This document shows, in pieces, positions 24,923 to 33,476 of a stretch of 64,000 bases of DNA (position 1 is the stretch's first letter; the number at the start of each line of letters is the position of its first letter). The position numbers were made by a program, and so were the translations under genes. The notes under the pieces were generated by a model. The model saw only the letters and a program-made list of their open reading frames with translations. It was not told the origin of the DNA and searched no databases. Source of the DNA: Parcubacteria group bacterium Greene0714_7 (GTDB taxonomy: Bacteria > Patescibacteria > Paceibacteria > UBA9973 > UBA2103); assembly GCA_007378985.1 (NCBI GenBank), contig VMHB01000003.1, positions 62,001 through 126,000 on the forward strand, given 5' to 3'.

Positions 24923-25015
24923 AGTAGCTTCCAGCTTCCAGCTTCCAGCTTCCAGGTGCCAGCTTTTGCATTCAAAGCTGAAAGCTGACAGCTGAAACCT
25001 GACAGCTAATAGTTG
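24923..25015. repeat. family C inverted repeat with tandem CTTCCAG units
   Basis: Four tandem GCTTCCA heptamers, then GGTGCCAGCTTTTG, opposed by CAAAGCTGAAAGCTGACAGC and AACCTGACAGCT. Read as RNA it folds into a long imperfect hairpin. Confidence 0.8.
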
Positions 25016-25025
25016 CTTCATACGC

Positions 25026-25031
25026 TAGAAT
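25026..25031 (+). promoter_or_regulatory. -10 box of ftsI
   Basis: TAGAAT ending 6 nt before ATG 25038; leaderless layout. Confidence 0.45.
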
Positions 25032-25037
25032 ACAAAG

Positions 25038-26777
25038 ATGTCCGCTAAGTCCAACTTCGCTTTTCGTATACGCATTATCGCTGGTTTTATTCTATTGATT
25101 GCGTTAGTGCTTTTGGTACGCTTGTATTTTTTACAAGTGGTTCACGGCAAAGAGTATCGCCTAAAGGCAGAAAGTCAGTATGTGCAACAAAGCACTAACC
25201 AAATTGACCGAGGTACTATCTTTTTCACTTCTCGTGATGGTTCGCTTATTTCGGCGGCAACCATCGCAGCGGGGAACACTATTGTTATTAATCCCTCACG
25301 GCTTGGAGATCCAGAAAGTGTCTACCCTGCTTTAAAAAAATTATTGCCCGACCTTGATGAATCAGTATTTCTTGAAAAAGCTCGAAAGAAAGACAGTGTG
25401 TATGCTGAAATAGCCAAGCAGGTAACACCAGAGGTTGGGGTTGCTATCTCTGCGTTAAAAATAACGGGAGTGCAGGTACTTGCTTCACACTGGCGTTTTT
25501 ACCCTGGGCGTGTTCTTGCCGCGCAATCTATTGGCTTTTTGGGTTTTGGTGCTGATGGTAAAAGTGTTGCGGGGCAATACGGTTTGGAACGCTATTACAA
25601 TGGCGCACTGTCCCGCTCAGACGGAGGACTGTATGTAAACTTTTTTGCGGATCTCTTTACAAACATTCGTGCAAAATTTTCTCCTGACACAGTAGAGCCG
25701 GGTGCTGATTTAGTCACCTCAATTGAACCATCAGTACAGCAATTTCTTGAAGATGCTTTGAAAAAATATGATGAGGCGTGGAACTCTGACACGGTTGGCG
25801 GAATTATTATGGATCCAAAAACTGGTGCCATTATTGCAATGGCATCACGCCCAGGGTTTGATTTGAATGATTTTAAAAATGCAGACCCAAATGCATTCGC
25901 GAACCCCTTGGTTGAGCGTGTGTATGAATTTGGCTCCACTATGAAGCCTATAACCATGGCTGCAGGAATTGATTCAGGTGCGGTTACTCCTACTACCACT
26001 TACAACGACAAGGGGTTCCTCGTCTTGGATGGACTGCGCATTAATAACTACGACCATAAAGCACGTGGAGTAGTGTCTATGCAGGAGGTGTTGAATCAGT
26101 CGCTCAATACTGGTGTTTCATTTGTGGTTGCTAGAATGGGCACTGCAAAATTTGCCGGTTATTTAGAAAAATTTGGCATTGCGAGCGAAACAGGGATTGA
26201 CCTTCCTAATGAAGCCTCGCCACTTGTGAGCAACCTTAAAAGTCCTCGTGCCGTTGAATATGCAACTGCCTCGTTCGGGCAGGGTATTGCAATTTCTCCC
26301 ATCGCTATGACTCGAGCACTCGCTACGCTTGCAAATGGTGGGGTAGTGCCTGCACCGCATGTTGGTGTTGAGCTTCGCTATGGTGGAGGTATAACTAAAA
26401 AACTCGGATGGAGTCCCCCTATGCAAGCAATAAGTAAAGAGAGTGATGAAGCCATTACACGAATGTTGGTAACGGTAGTAGATGACGCTCTTCAGGGTGG
26501 AAAAATAAAAATGGCCGACTACAGCATTGCCGCAAAAACGGGAACGGCGCAGGTTGCCCGTCCTGACGCCCGCGGGTACTACGCCGACCGCTACCTCCAC
26601 TCATTTTTTGGCTACTTCCCAGCCTACAATCCAAAGTTTCTCGTCTTCTTTTTTGCGGTGTATCCTAAGGGAGCACAGTACGCTTCAGAGACGTGGACAT
26701 TGCCCTTTATGAATACTGTGCATTTTCTTATAAACTATTACGAGATCCCTCCTGACCGTGCACAAACTGGAGGATGA
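25038..26777 (+). CDS. ftsI: division penicillin-binding protein (FtsI/PBP3 type)
   Basis: Class B PBP, 579 aa, the septal transpeptidase. One N-terminal membrane helix (AGFILLIALVLLVRLYFLQVV), a pedestal domain, then the transpeptidase with active-site Ser300 in FGSTMKP (Lys303), SLN in LNQSLNTGVS, and KTG in AAKTGTAQVAR. Complete, unlike mrdA upstream. A TAGAAT box 6 nt before the ATG gives it its own promoter in addition to read-through from mraZ. Confidence 0.95.
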   Translation: MSAKSNFAFRIRIIAGFILLIALVLLVRLYFLQVVHGKEYRLKAESQYVQQSTNQIDRGTIFFTSRDGSLISAATIAAGNTIVINPSRLGDPESVYPALKKLLPDLDESVFLEKARKKDSVYAEIAKQVTPEVGVAISALKITGVQVLASHWRFYPGRVLAAQSIGFLGFGADGKSVAGQYGLERYYNGALSRSDGGLYVNFFADLFTNIRAKFSPDTVEPGADLVTSIEPSVQQFLEDALKKYDEAWNSDTVGGIIMDPKTGAIIAMASRPGFDLNDFKNADPNAFANPLVERVYEFGSTMKPITMAAGIDSGAVTPTTTYNDKGFLVLDGLRINNYDHKARGVVSMQEVLNQSLNTGVSFVVARMGTAKFAGYLEKFGIASETGIDLPNEASPLVSNLKSPRAVEYATASFGQGIAISPIAMTRALATLANGGVVPAPHVGVELRYGGGITKKLGWSPPMQAISKESDEAITRMLVTVVDDALQGGKIKMADYSIAAKTGTAQVARPDARGYYADRYLHSFFGYFPAYNPKFLVFFFAVYPKGAQYASETWTLPFMNTVHFLINYYEIPPDRAQTGG

Positions 26778-26794
26778 CTTAGGTCTAATTGACT

Positions 26795-28093
26795 ATGGGA
26801 AATCTAAAAGAACTTTTTCGCCAAGTAATAGTATTCCTGCTCACGCTTGAGGCAAAACTTGTACTTCGGAAGCATCGTCCAAAAATAATTGCCGTAACAG
26901 GGAGTGTGGGTAAAACCTCTGCAAAAGATGCCATTTATACAGCGCTCTCTAAATCATTTTTTGTACGAAGGAGTGAAAAGAGTTTTAATGGCGACATCGG
27001 TGTTCCTCTAACGGTGCTTGGTGTTCGGAATGGTTGGTCTAATGTATTCCAGTGGATAAGAAACCTCATAGACGGTATTTCGCTTCTTATCCTCACCACT
27101 CCGTATCCAAAGTGGTTAATAGTTGAGGTGGGGGCAGACAGGCCAGGCGACATAACCAAGTCTCTTTCATGGTTAAAGCCTGACGTTGTGGTTGCAACGA
27201 GATTTCCTGAGATTTCTGTACATGTTGAATTTTACGCTTCTCCAGAAGATGTAATTAAAGAAGAACTCGCTCCTGTGGGATGGCTCCAATCTGGTGGAAT
27301 CTTTGTTTTCAATGAAGACGATGAGCGGGCTGAGGGTGCGCCTACGGCGTCAGGAGTTACTCGTCTTTCTTTCGGTTTTGGAGAGGGTGCAAATTTGAAA
27401 GCGGAAAATCTTCGCGCAACAAGCGAGGATAGCATGCCAAGCGGAATTTCTTTTGATATCACCTATGGTGATGAGAAGGTAACGGTATCCATTCCAAATG
27501 TTGCTGGTCGCTCTCATGTGTACTCAGTACTCGCAGGTATTGCCGTTGCGCTTAGTGTTGGAGTTTCACTTGAAGAAGCAACAGGGGCGTTTCAAAAACA
27601 TGAAACCCCTTCGGGCAGAATGCGTTTAATAAAAGGCATGCGGGATTCGGTGATTATTGATGACACCTATAATGCTTCTCCCGCAGCGATGGAGGAAGCA
27701 CTCATAGCTCTTGGTGATATTCCACGGACAGGTCGTCGTATTGCAGTCCTCGCAGATATGCTTGAGCTTGGAGGTTTTTCAGTCATTGAACATAATCGCA
27801 TTGGTGCGCTTGTTGCAGAGTCAGCAGACATACTGGTAACGGTAGGTGTGCGTACAAAAGGCATTGCAGAAGGTGCTCGTTCCTCAGGTATGGCTGAAAA
27901 CATGATTATTGAATGCGAGAGAGGGTCTGATGCCTCAACCGAACTTCTATCTCTTATTCAATCAGGCGATGTAATCCTCGTTAAAGGCTCGCAATCGATG
28001 CGCATGGAGAGGGTAGTGAAGTCCTTGATGACTGAACCCGAAAAAGCAAAAGATCTATTAGTACGTCAAGACGCTGAGTGGAGCATTCGATAA
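26795..28093 (+). CDS. murF: MurF-like Mur ligase
   Basis: ATP-dependent ligase adding D-Ala-D-Ala to UDP-MurNAc-tripeptide. Central domain with IAVTGSVGKTSAKDAI and the usual VVATRFPEISVH segment, C-terminal domain with DDTYNASPAAMEEALI. Instead of the normal N-terminal UDP-binding domain there is only a short hydrophobic lead (QVIVFLLTLEAKLVL), so substrate preference is uncertain; this short form is seen in CPR. Start at ATG 26795 (MGNLKEL), 432 aa, rather than TTG 26789. Confidence 0.88.
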   Translation: MGNLKELFRQVIVFLLTLEAKLVLRKHRPKIIAVTGSVGKTSAKDAIYTALSKSFFVRRSEKSFNGDIGVPLTVLGVRNGWSNVFQWIRNLIDGISLLILTTPYPKWLIVEVGADRPGDITKSLSWLKPDVVVATRFPEISVHVEFYASPEDVIKEELAPVGWLQSGGIFVFNEDDERAEGAPTASGVTRLSFGFGEGANLKAENLRATSEDSMPSGISFDITYGDEKVTVSIPNVAGRSHVYSVLAGIAVALSVGVSLEEATGAFQKHETPSGRMRLIKGMRDSVIIDDTYNASPAAMEEALIALGDIPRTGRRIAVLADMLELGGFSVIEHNRIGALVAESADILVTVGVRTKGIAEGARSSGMAENMIIECERGSDASTELLSLIQSGDVILVKGSQSMRMERVVKSLMTEPEKAKDLLVRQDAEWSIR

Positions 28094-28103
28094 TTATTTA
28101 AGT

Positions 28104-28904
28104 ATGTCTGATATTTCTTTAGAAAAATTAGAAGTAATCGTTCGTGGCGCTGGCGATATTGCGCTCCAATATTTTGGAAAAATAACAGATGCAGACAGAA
28201 GCATTAAAGATGACGGCTCGCTTCTTACGGTTGCTGATCTTGCCGTGAACACCTACATTCTCGACGCTCTCCGAAAAGAGTTTCCCGAGTATCCAATTTT
28301 GAGCGAAGAGGTGAAAGGTATGCCAGAGGGGAATTCAATGTGGATTGTTGACCCTATTGATGGCACTAAAAACTTTTCGAGCGGTAACCCCTACTTCGCT
28401 ATTTCAATCGGGCTTATTGTAGACGGAGTGCCTGAGGTTGGCGTGGTGTACTCTCCCGCTGAAAATAAACTCTATAGTGGTAAGCGAGGAGGCGGTGCAT
28501 TTTTAAACGGTAAACAAATATCAGTTTCCTCATGTGAGTCTATGCAGTGCGCACACATTCTTTTGGATACAGGAGCAAGTGAACAAACGCTTCGCATGCA
28601 TGGTGCGATTAGAGAAGGATGTACTGAAACTGGGGCTGTTGTTGAATCAAAAATGGCAGCAAGCTTGGAAATCTGCGCTGTAGCATCAGGAGAGAGTGAT
28701 GCAATGGCACATCGTGGACTCAAGGCGTGGGATATCGCAGGAGGAATGGTAATTGCACTAGAAGCCAGTGCACGGATTACCGATCTCGTTGGTGCAGAAA
28801 AAGATATGTTTAAAGGTGGCATTGTTGTTTCAACACCACACATACACGAACCCATTGTAGAAATCACAGGAAAAGTTTTTGCAACCGAGCTCGCAAGAGG
28901 TTGA
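28104..28904 (+). CDS. inositol monophosphatase family protein
   Basis: Li-sensitive phosphatase fold (SuhB/CysQ/HisN group), 266 aa. Metal site motifs are ILSEEVKG, IVDPIDGTKNFSSGNPYF and, at the C terminus, GLKAWDIAGGMVIALEA. Substrate cannot be told from sequence: inositol phosphate, PAP or histidinol phosphate are all used in the family. It is 10 nt past murF and may share its transcript. Confidence 0.9.
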   Translation: MSDISLEKLEVIVRGAGDIALQYFGKITDADRSIKDDGSLLTVADLAVNTYILDALRKEFPEYPILSEEVKGMPEGNSMWIVDPIDGTKNFSSGNPYFAISIGLIVDGVPEVGVVYSPAENKLYSGKRGGGAFLNGKQISVSSCESMQCAHILLDTGASEQTLRMHGAIREGCTETGAVVESKMAASLEICAVASGESDAMAHRGLKAWDIAGGMVIALEASARITDLVGAEKDMFKGGIVVSTPHIHEPIVEITGKVFATELARG

Positions 28905-28930
28905 GAAAAGCTCTTGGATGCTGTATTTTA

Positions 28931-28965
28931 AGCTGAAAGCTGGCACCTGAAAGCTGTAAGCTAAT
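28931..28965. repeat. family C repeat upstream of tRNA-Glu
   Basis: AGCTGAAAGCTGGCACCTG followed by AAAGCTGTAAGCT. Confidence 0.65.
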
Positions 28966-28969
28966 AAAA

Positions 28970-29041
28970 GGCCCTATCGTCTAACGGTTAGGACACATCC
29001 TTCTCAAGGATGGAATCGGGGTTCGATTCCCCGTGGGGTCA
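28970..29041 (+). tRNA. tRNA-Glu (CTC anticodon)
   Basis: Acceptor GGCCCTA/TGGGGTC (one G-U), D arm with CTAACGGTTAG, anticodon stem CATCC/GGATG with loop TTCTCAA giving anticodon CTC, T arm CGGGG-TTCGATT-CCCCG, discriminator A at 29041. CCA is not encoded. Confidence 0.93.
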
Positions 29042-29054
29042 CAAACTAGAAAAC

Positions 29055-29076
29055 AAGCCCTTAGTCAGGCTTTTTT
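29055..29076 (+). terminator. terminator of tRNA-Glu
   Basis: AAGCC/GGCTT stem with loop CTTAGTCA (the C after AAGCC included) and six T. Confidence 0.7.
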
Positions 29077-29077
29077 C

Positions 29078-29128
29078 AGTTTGTGACCCCAAGCACGAGA
29101 ATGGTTTCTCGTGCGACGGGGAATCGAA
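29078..29128 (-). repeat. inverted copy of the tRNA-Glu 3' end, split by a hairpin
   Basis: On minus, TTCGATTCCCCGT (29128-29116) and TGGGGTCACAAACT (29091-29078) repeat the tRNA 3' end and its flank exactly. They are separated by the hairpin GCACGAGA/TCTCGTGC (29093-29114). Such a partial tRNA copy is what integration at a tRNA gene can leave. Confidence 0.7.
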
Positions 29129-29453
29129 GCGCGGAACGATGTTTTTCGTTGCGAAAAACCGTGAGCGGGGCCTGCGACCGAGCCGAACATGGGTGAGGTG
29201 AGAGTTGTAGGCAATTCCCGTGGGGACTGGGAATCGAACTGCGGGCTCCCGATTTCTTAGGTTGTAATCAACCTCTAGAAATCGCAGTGCACTAAATTTA
29301 TTGTTGCCCGCAGGGAGCGAAGAGCGACCGTAGGTTTCGAGTCGTAGCAACGACGAGAGGCGATTCCCCGTTGTGCTTAAGAAATGGTGGCTGACCCCCC
29401 CATTTCAGCATTTCCCATTGACTCAAACCTATTTCTATTGGATTCTGTAAGTA
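29129..29453. other. non-coding region with tRNA-like fragments
   Basis: No convincing gene. It holds further T-arm-like words in both orientations (CTGGGAATCGAAC near 29225, GCGATTCCCCGTTG near 29361) and a hairpin GATTTCTTAGGTTG/CAACCTCTAGAAATC near 29251-29284. It looks like decayed tRNA or integration debris before the Shedu operon. Confidence 0.4.
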
Positions 29454-30752
29454 ATGGTTATCATCTCCACCAAAGGAGAATATCGAAAGGAAAATACAAG
29501 CACTAAAGAAGTCTTTTACTACAGGGATCCAAAAGAGGGAATTGATGTTAAATCACGCGAAGTCTATAAGCGTAAACCTCTAGAGATTCATTTTCCTTTT
29601 GATCGTAAAGGAGGGCAGAAATATAAATTTATCGATAGAGTGGAATTTCATGGAATTTCCCCAACAGCTGTACCTGGGGTTTTTACTGCCACGAATTTCG
29701 GATTAGGTTTTACTAAAAATCTTAGTCCGGCAATCTATCAACTTGATAAAGTGCCTCGAATTACAAAAGTAATTATTTCTCCTACCGAAAGTTCAAAAAT
29801 TCAAGGTGATGCAGCAATTTTCAATACAATTGATCTAAATGAAATTTTTAAATGGATTAAACCTCTCAAAGAGTCCCAGTCTGCAGAACTAAAGAAAACC
29901 GCCAACAATTCTTTAGCAAAGATATACCCTTCCAGTTTTACTAAAAACATAGCACGTTACACGAAAGGGGAGTTGAGTCTTTTCATTAAAAATAAACAAG
30001 TTGAGCCCGCTCAGCTGTCTGACGAAGATGTAGGAAATGCCTTGAAGCTGATCCCTGAAAAAGTGAGTGTTGAAAGCATACTCTACAAAGCAGAGGAAAA
30101 AATTAATTTCATTAAACTGAAATCTGTTAGAAAGCGTTTTGAGAAATTAATCAATCAGAAAACGCAATCAAAATCGTTTGAGGAAAGGTGTCAGAAATTC
30201 TTTTCTCAGAATAGTTGGATATTTTCTAATATTCTTTCTGTCCCCGTAGCTTTGTATTTGAAAAAAGCTTACGTGGGAGGAAAAACAATCGAAAATACAT
30301 CTGGTAAATATACTGACTTTTTATATAAAAATAATCTTACTCAGAACATTGTCATTGTCGAAATTAAGACACCATTAAAGAAAATTATAGATGCTAAAAC
30401 CCCCTATAGAAGACCTGATGTTTTTTCACTAGGTAAGGAACTTACTGGGGGATTGGTTCAGCTCCTTGATCAAAAGGATACCCTGCAAAAAGATTTCTTT
30501 ACGCTTAAGAAAGAAGGCGCTCAATTCCAGTCTTTTAATCCAAAGGGTTTACTGCTTATAGGACTGCTTAAAAAGCTTACAAAACAGCAATTAAAATCTT
30601 TTGAGCTTTTTAGAAGCAATTTGAAAGATATAGAGATAATGACTTACGATGAACTTTTGCAACGTACAGATTTGATTTTGCAGCAGTTTGTTGATGATTC
30701 AACACTCCCACCAACAATTAAGCTCAAGAGGTCTATAAAAAGAAGACAATGA
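29454..30752 (+). CDS. sduA: Shedu-type antiphage nuclease SduA (DUF4263)
   Basis: A 432-aa protein whose C-terminal third is the PD-(D/E)XK-like DUF4263 domain: FEERCQKFFSQNSWIFS, then Asp288 in GKYTDFLYKN, Glu303 and Lys305 in IVIVEIKTPL, and KELTGGLVQLLDQKD with the conserved Gln. These are the Shedu signatures. The N-terminal 230 residues are variable, as in the family, where they are thought to sense or gate the nuclease. Shedu is normally one gene; here the next gene overlaps by 4 nt and is likely co-translated. Follows tRNA-Glu and its debris, a usual island position. Confidence 0.85.
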   Translation: MVIISTKGEYRKENTSTKEVFYYRDPKEGIDVKSREVYKRKPLEIHFPFDRKGGQKYKFIDRVEFHGISPTAVPGVFTATNFGLGFTKNLSPAIYQLDKVPRITKVIISPTESSKIQGDAAIFNTIDLNEIFKWIKPLKESQSAELKKTANNSLAKIYPSSFTKNIARYTKGELSLFIKNKQVEPAQLSDEDVGNALKLIPEKVSVESILYKAEEKINFIKLKSVRKRFEKLINQKTQSKSFEERCQKFFSQNSWIFSNILSVPVALYLKKAYVGGKTIENTSGKYTDFLYKNNLTQNIVIVEIKTPLKKIIDAKTPYRRPDVFSLGKELTGGLVQLLDQKDTLQKDFFTLKKEGAQFQSFNPKGLLLIGLLKKLTKQQLKSFELFRSNLKDIEIMTYDELLQRTDLILQQFVDDSTLPPTIKLKRSIKRRQ

Positions 30753-31633
30753 CAGGGAATAAACAAGGCACACCGATAGAAGTGATGAAGGAACTCCTTC
30801 CTGATCCAATCGCAAAGATAAAGTTGGAGGATTTTTTAATGGGTCATTTAAAAACTTTCTTAGAAGACGTTTCTTTAGAAAATTTCCCTCTCGAGAGCCC
30901 TAATCTTGATAAAGATGCTTTTTTAGCCCGTTTAGAATCATATGAAGAAAAAACCGATATTTTACAGCAGTTAATTACCTTATTGGCAAAATGGGGTAAG
31001 TCACCAGAACAACTTTATTTACTACAACAGATACTTGTCCGTATATCAGAGGCTAATCAAAAAGTAGCCGGAGTTATCGGGTGGGCTAAATTTCAATGGT
31101 ACCCACTTCAGTTACTTATGTATTCAGCAGGTATAGGTGCTTTAGCTACCAAAAACTTTGCAGCTTTAAAAATTATTCTTGATACTCCTGTTCGACGGGA
31201 TGAAACTCCAAATGAAACCCACCCACTTTCTATAGTTGTTGGTAGTAAAGTTAGTGAAATGGGTGATTGGTTTAAACAATTGCCTGGACTTGAAGCAAAG
31301 AAGTATCCTCGGAGCGAACATTTATTTGTTGTTCTACAGCCTATTTTAGAAAATATATTATATTTATCGGGAAACTACGAAGAACTTTTTGATGAATTTG
31401 AAGTGTTACAGGCATTATCTTTTGCAAATTTTAGAGGAGGAGGATGGGGTCCTCAAGGACGTTTTTCTTGGAAACATCAACGATATGACGCTGGTCCCTT
31501 CCTTCGTATGGTAGAAGAGGGGAGGGTGGAAGGAAAAAATTGGGGACCCATTAAAGCAGGAATGTTTAAGGGTTCTTCAGAGGACTTTTTGAAAACCGCC
31601 GAAGAATTTAAAGAGCGCCTTACTTCTTGGTAG
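30749..31633 (+). CDS. Shedu-linked protein of unknown function, 294 aa
   Basis: Overlaps sduA by ATGA, so both are probably made together. The sequence is predominantly helical: a polar N-terminal half (LARLESYEEKTDILQQLITLLAKWGKSPEQ), a hydrophobic WYPLQLLMYSAGIGALATKNF segment, then RSEHLFVVLQPILENILYLS and a Trp/Gly-rich C-terminal part (FRGGGWGPQGRFSWKHQR). No nuclease, ATPase or membrane motif is evident. I have a vague recollection of similar C-terminal regions in bacterial conserved hypotheticals but cannot name the family. A regulator, sensor or immunity partner of SduA is a guess from context. Confidence 0.75.
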   Translation: MTGNKQGTPIEVMKELLPDPIAKIKLEDFLMGHLKTFLEDVSLENFPLESPNLDKDAFLARLESYEEKTDILQQLITLLAKWGKSPEQLYLLQQILVRISEANQKVAGVIGWAKFQWYPLQLLMYSAGIGALATKNFAALKIILDTPVRRDETPNETHPLSIVVGSKVSEMGDWFKQLPGLEAKKYPRSEHLFVVLQPILENILYLSGNYEELFDEFEVLQALSFANFRGGGWGPQGRFSWKHQRYDAGPFLRMVEEGRVEGKNWGPIKAGMFKGSSEDFLKTAEEFKERLTSW

Positions 31634-31733
31634 AAGAGCTTCCTAATAAAGAAAATTAGTAATTAATAATGTGGAAATGGTGGAAATGGGGACATAGTTG
31701 ATGAATTTTTTCACATAATTCCTGTAATTACCT

Positions 31734-32123
31734 CTACAACCACCTAGCCACACCCCCATGATGCGAGCAGGTTCCACTTCGATGCTGGCTAAAGCTATAT
31801 GTTCCATCTTTGCATCGAGCTGATGCCCCCGCAGGAACCGAATTATCTTCCGTGTAGGCAGGGGAATGAACACTGTTCCCGTCTACGTTCGTATAGTAGT
31901 TATCATTAGAAAGCTCAGTACCTTGTTGAACTGATGTCTCTCTTTCAACTGCCTTCGATACAACAGGAATTTCTTTTACAGTTGGCTGAACACTGTAGGA
32001 GGCTTTCTGAACAGGAGTGATTGGGTGAGTAGGACTAGGGGCAGATAGGGCAGATGCACCCCAAATAAGTGCGGCGGTGGTAGCAATACCGATAATCCAA
32101 GGATTCTGGTACCAAGGCTTCAT
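31734..32123 (-). CDS. DUF3761-type secreted protein
   Basis: N-terminal signal/anchor (PWIIGIATTAALIWGASALS), a Ser/Thr/Val-rich linker, and the C-terminal DUF3761 motif CKDGTYSFSQHRSGTCSHHG followed by GVARWL with paired Cys and His. Function of the domain is unknown; likely outside the membrane. The overlapping minus frame 31643-31873 is a shadow. 129 aa. Confidence 0.8.
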   Translation of the reverse strand: MKPWYQNPWIIGIATTAALIWGASALSAPSPTHPITPVQKASYSVQPTVKEIPVVSKAVERETSVQQGTELSNDNYYTNVDGNSVHSPAYTEDNSVPAGASARCKDGTYSFSQHRSGTCSHHGGVARWL

Positions 32124-32185
32124 GCTCGTGCATGCTACTCCTCGGACTCGATACTTCCTATTTTCTCGTTATACTGTGATTATCT

Positions 32186-32752
32186 ATGATTCATAGATTT
32201 TTTAAACTCTTTTATATCCTGAGTCTACTGGCAATAATTGTGTCTTTGCCACTAAGTATTTTGTATATCCCTTTCGATGGGGTGGTAACTACATCATATA
32301 AAGCAAAATGCATTTCTAATGGTCAGTATGTGGTTTTGCAAGGAGCACCAGCAAATGAGCCTTATGTTTTTGATGAAATGTTTTTGAATAGTCCTATGTT
32401 TGGCAATCTAAAACAAGATCTAAATTTTTACTGCAAGTACTATGATGAAATTCAACCGTACATTGCGCAGTACTTAGAAGCAGGAGACAAAGTTCAAGCG
32501 AATAAGAACTATTTTACATTTAAAAACAAAGCAATCTCCAGTGTCTATACATATCCAGAACTTTATAAGCTTGAGATAGTAAGTGAGAAGACTGAGTGGT
32601 ATAAAATTTATGGACCACTGGTTGGCTGGTTAGGGGGATCTTTACTTTTCTTTTTGCTCCTTCAGTTACTTAGGGTCTCTTACACCTATGTGAGATTTGG
32701 TGAGTTGGTTTGGAATCCTTTCAGATCACGGAAAGAAACGAAGAAACAGTAA
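32186..32752 (+). CDS. hypothetical membrane protein, 188 aa
   Basis: Two membrane helices, near 7-27 (LFYILSLLAIIVSLPLSILY) and 145-165 (LVGWLGGSLLFFLLLQLL), with about 110 outside residues between them and a basic tail RKETKKQ. No family recognised. TATACT lies 10 nt before the ATG. Next to pspC-like gene, 6 nt away, so possibly co-transcribed. Confidence 0.65.
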   Translation: MIHRFFKLFYILSLLAIIVSLPLSILYIPFDGVVTTSYKAKCISNGQYVVLQGAPANEPYVFDEMFLNSPMFGNLKQDLNFYCKYYDEIQPYIAQYLEAGDKVQANKNYFTFKNKAISSVYTYPELYKLEIVSEKTEWYKIYGPLVGWLGGSLLFFLLLQLLRVSYTYVRFGELVWNPFRSRKETKKQ

Positions 32753-32758
32753 CTCCCC

Positions 32759-32962
32759 ATGCCCCATAAACACCTCTACAAAAGCAACACCAATAAAGTA
32801 TTCGCAGGCATCTGCGGAGGGCTTGGAGAATACTTCGACATCGACCCCGTGCTCCTGCGCCTTATATGGGTCTTAGTGGTAATCTTTACAGGAGTTGTGC
32901 CAGGCGTCGTTGCCTATATCATTGCGACGTTCATTGTCCCTGAACACTCACATCATCAATAA
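32759..32962 (+). CDS. PspC domain protein
   Basis: A 67-aa protein consisting of the PspC domain alone: LYKSNTNKVFAGICGGLGEY then FDIDPVLLRLIWVLVVIFTG, a membrane helix and FIVPEH. Full PspC proteins take part in envelope stress response; stand-alone copies like this are common and unassigned. Confidence 0.88.
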   Translation: MPHKHLYKSNTNKVFAGICGGLGEYFDIDPVLLRLIWVLVVIFTGVVPGVVAYIIATFIVPEHSHHQ

Positions 32963-32974
32963 TTATTTAAAAAT

Positions 32975-33139
32975 ATGGAAAAAATAAAAATAGAACATCA
33001 CACGCTATCAGGAGGATTTTGGATTGCAGCATGGCTTTTCACCGTAGGCTACTTACAGCTTAGTTTTTGGAAAGGTGTCTTAGCTCTCATCATCTGGCCG
33101 TATTATCTCGGCGTGGCATTGGCTGTTGCATCGTAGGTA
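32975..33139 (+). CDS. small membrane protein, 54 aa
   Basis: Begins MEKIKIEHHTLSGGFWIAAW with two short hydrophobic segments (FWIAAWLFTVGYLQL, GVLALIIWPYYLGVALLL) and ends in HRR. No family known. Resembles the many tiny two-helix proteins of CPR genomes. Confidence 0.5.
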
Positions 33140-33190
33140 GTAGTGGTTGTTGATCCAATTTCTGCCATTCTTCTTTTATTTTTTTGAAGT

Positions 33191-33403
33191 ATGCTCACAG
33201 TTGCATTTATCATCCTAAAGTTTACTGACTCCCTTACATTAGGTTGGTGGTGGATTATTCTTAGTATTATTCTCGATTCACTAGCTACAAGTAGCGTTTC
33301 GAATAGAGTCAAAAGTGCTTACAATCAAGGGTACGAAGAAGGGAAAGGTGAGCCATCCGAAGAATCAAACTGGACAGAGACTTTAGGTGAAGTTGATGAA
33401 TGA
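33191..33403 (+). CDS. small membrane protein, 70 aa
   Basis: One or two hydrophobic segments (TVAFIILKFTDSLTLGWWWIILSIIL), then a hydrophilic acidic tail (YEEGKGEPSEESNW). Unrecognised. The Trp cluster near the membrane face is typical of small bilayer proteins. Confidence 0.5.
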   Translation: MLTVAFIILKFTDSLTLGWWWIILSIILDSLATSSVSNRVKSAYNQGYEEGKGEPSEESNWTETLGEVDE

Positions 33404-33476
33404 AGTGAGATTGTAATCCAACCTGGTGAAAATAATGACTCACGCCACTTAATCACACATGCTACAATGATCTTTC

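Noticed and set aside
29039..29350. 103-aa minus-strand open frame across the tRNA debris
   Set aside because: It overlaps tRNA-Glu and its inverted fragment, has no protein-like pattern, and is explained by the repeats.
31643..31873. 76-aa minus-strand open frame
   Set aside because: It overlaps the DUF3761 gene in another frame and shows no protein pattern.
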